A stretch of 6,524 nt of DNA from Neptuniibacter sp. (GTDB lineage Bacteria > Pseudomonadota > Gammaproteobacteria > Pseudomonadales > Balneatricaceae): positions 1 through 6,524 of the forward strand of contig JAIBDV010000176.1 in NCBI GenBank assembly GCA_024686055.1. The letters are read 5' to 3'. Below, in pieces: positions 5,931 to 6,524 of this stretch. The notes below the pieces were generated by a model. The model worked only from the letters and a program-made list of their open reading frames with translations. It had not been told where the DNA came from and did no database searches. The position numbers and the translations under genes were made by a program. Numbering within the stretch: the stretch's first letter is position 1; each line of letters starts with the position of its first letter.

Positions 5931-6524
5931 CCATTCGACACTCACTGAGCCAAGCAGACTGCCGGTCAGCTGGACAGCGACGACGGTGAGGCTGTAGCCC
6001 AGGCAGTTGATCAGGGTCAGGGCGCTACCGACGACGGCCGGTGGTGCCGTCTGCGCGGACAGCGCCGAAAACTGCGGCGAGTCACCGACGACAGTGAAGC
6101 CCCAGATTAACCAGAACAGCAGAACGGGCAGAAGCGATAGTTGCATCAGCAGTGGCGATAGCAGACAGCACAGCCCGGAGGTAATCAGCATCTGCTGGGC
6201 GACTTTACGGCTGCCCCAGCGGCGGGATAATTTGCCGCCTACAACACAACCCACCGCGCCGGCGGCGATAATCAGAAAACTCCAGAAGGCGGTGTCCAGC
6301 GGCTGCTGGTGTTGCTGACTCCATGCCCGTAACCAGAACGGGGCCAGCGCCCAGACAGCATACAATTCCCACATATGGCCAAAATACCCCATTGCCGAGG
6401 CGCGCAGAGGCGGGTGACGCAGGGCTGTTGTGAGCTGTTGCCATTGTAGCGGTGCTCCTTTGTACAGTGCCGGACCATCCGGTACGCCCACCAGTATCAG
6501 CAGGCCAGACAGCAGTGCGGCTGC
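5853..6524 (-). CDS. MFS transporter, C-terminal half (5' end beyond window)
   Basis: The frame is open from the window's right edge to TAA at 5853-5855, giving 223 visible residues. It is very hydrophobic: the end of one helix at 1-13, then six helices at about 43-66, 79-97, 109-128, 130-148, 164-187 and 196-215. These fit TM6 (tail) through TM12 of a 12-helix major facilitator. G-K-L-S-R-R-W-G-S-R-K at 97-107 is the motif-A-like loop of the second half, and G-D-S-P-Q-F-S-A-L lies at 147-155. The GTG at 6489-6491 is an internal valine, not the start, because the helix continues upstream. It is an inner-membrane secondary transporter. The substrate cannot be told from this half; export of a neighbouring polyketide is conceivable but unsupported. 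Its last 26 codons, stop included, overlap the convergent EAL gene. Confidence 0.88.
   Translation of the reverse strand, partial: AAALLSGLLILVGVPDGPALYKGAPLQWQQLTTALRHPPLRASAMGYFGHMWELYAVWALAPFWLRAWSQQHQQPLDTAFWSFLIIAAGAVGCVVGGKLSRRWGSRKVAQQMLITSGLCCLLSPLLMQLSLLPVLLFWLIWGFTVVGDSPQFSALSAQTAPPAVVGSALTLINCLGYSLTVVAVQLTGSLLGSVSVEWLFWLLLPGPVLGVMSLRWLARLSKQ

Overview
The window looks like chromosomal DNA of a gammaproteobacterium. The basis is moderately GC-rich coding DNA, a CSS-type EAL protein (a family typical of that class), a CRP/Vfr-like operator and a methylcrotonyl-CoA-carboxylase-like N-terminus. The species cannot be named from the sequence alone.

Layout. (1) Positions 8 to about 229, plus strand: the first ~70 codons of a biotin-dependent acyl-CoA carboxylase carboxyltransferase subunit, most like the MCC beta subunit, which then stops matching its family abruptly. 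(2) Positions 3952 down to about 210, minus strand: a large type I polyketide synthase with complete ketosynthase, acyltransferase and dehydratase domains. It also breaks off abruptly, just after the dehydratase. The two broken genes meet head-on in a junction at roughly 205-237. Beyond it the PKS reading frame runs on, antisense through the carboxylase fragment, to a chance stop at 65-67. This is either a real inversion or insertion breakpoint or an assembly/amplification chimera. (3) Positions 3953-4256: a divergent AT-rich regulatory region with a good CRP/Vfr-type site, candidate -10 boxes and a 22-codon leader ORF with a strong ribosome binding site. (4) Positions 4257-5930, plus strand: a membrane-anchored CSS-motif EAL protein of the c-di-GMP phosphodiesterase type, with unusual substitutions at metal-binding positions. 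(5) Positions 6524 down to 5853, minus strand: the C-terminal half of an MFS transporter, converging on and overlapping the EAL gene by 78 bp.

How they relate. The PKS and EAL genes share one divergent control region, so co-regulation or c-di-GMP signalling tied to polyketide production is possible, but this is inference. As it stands the PKS lacks any ketoreductase or acyl carrier domain and could not work alone. No CRISPR array, tRNA, rRNA, insertion sequence or clear intrinsic terminator was seen. No convincing new multi-gene system is visible. The most notable points are the junction, the altered EAL active site and the leader ORF in front of the EAL gene.
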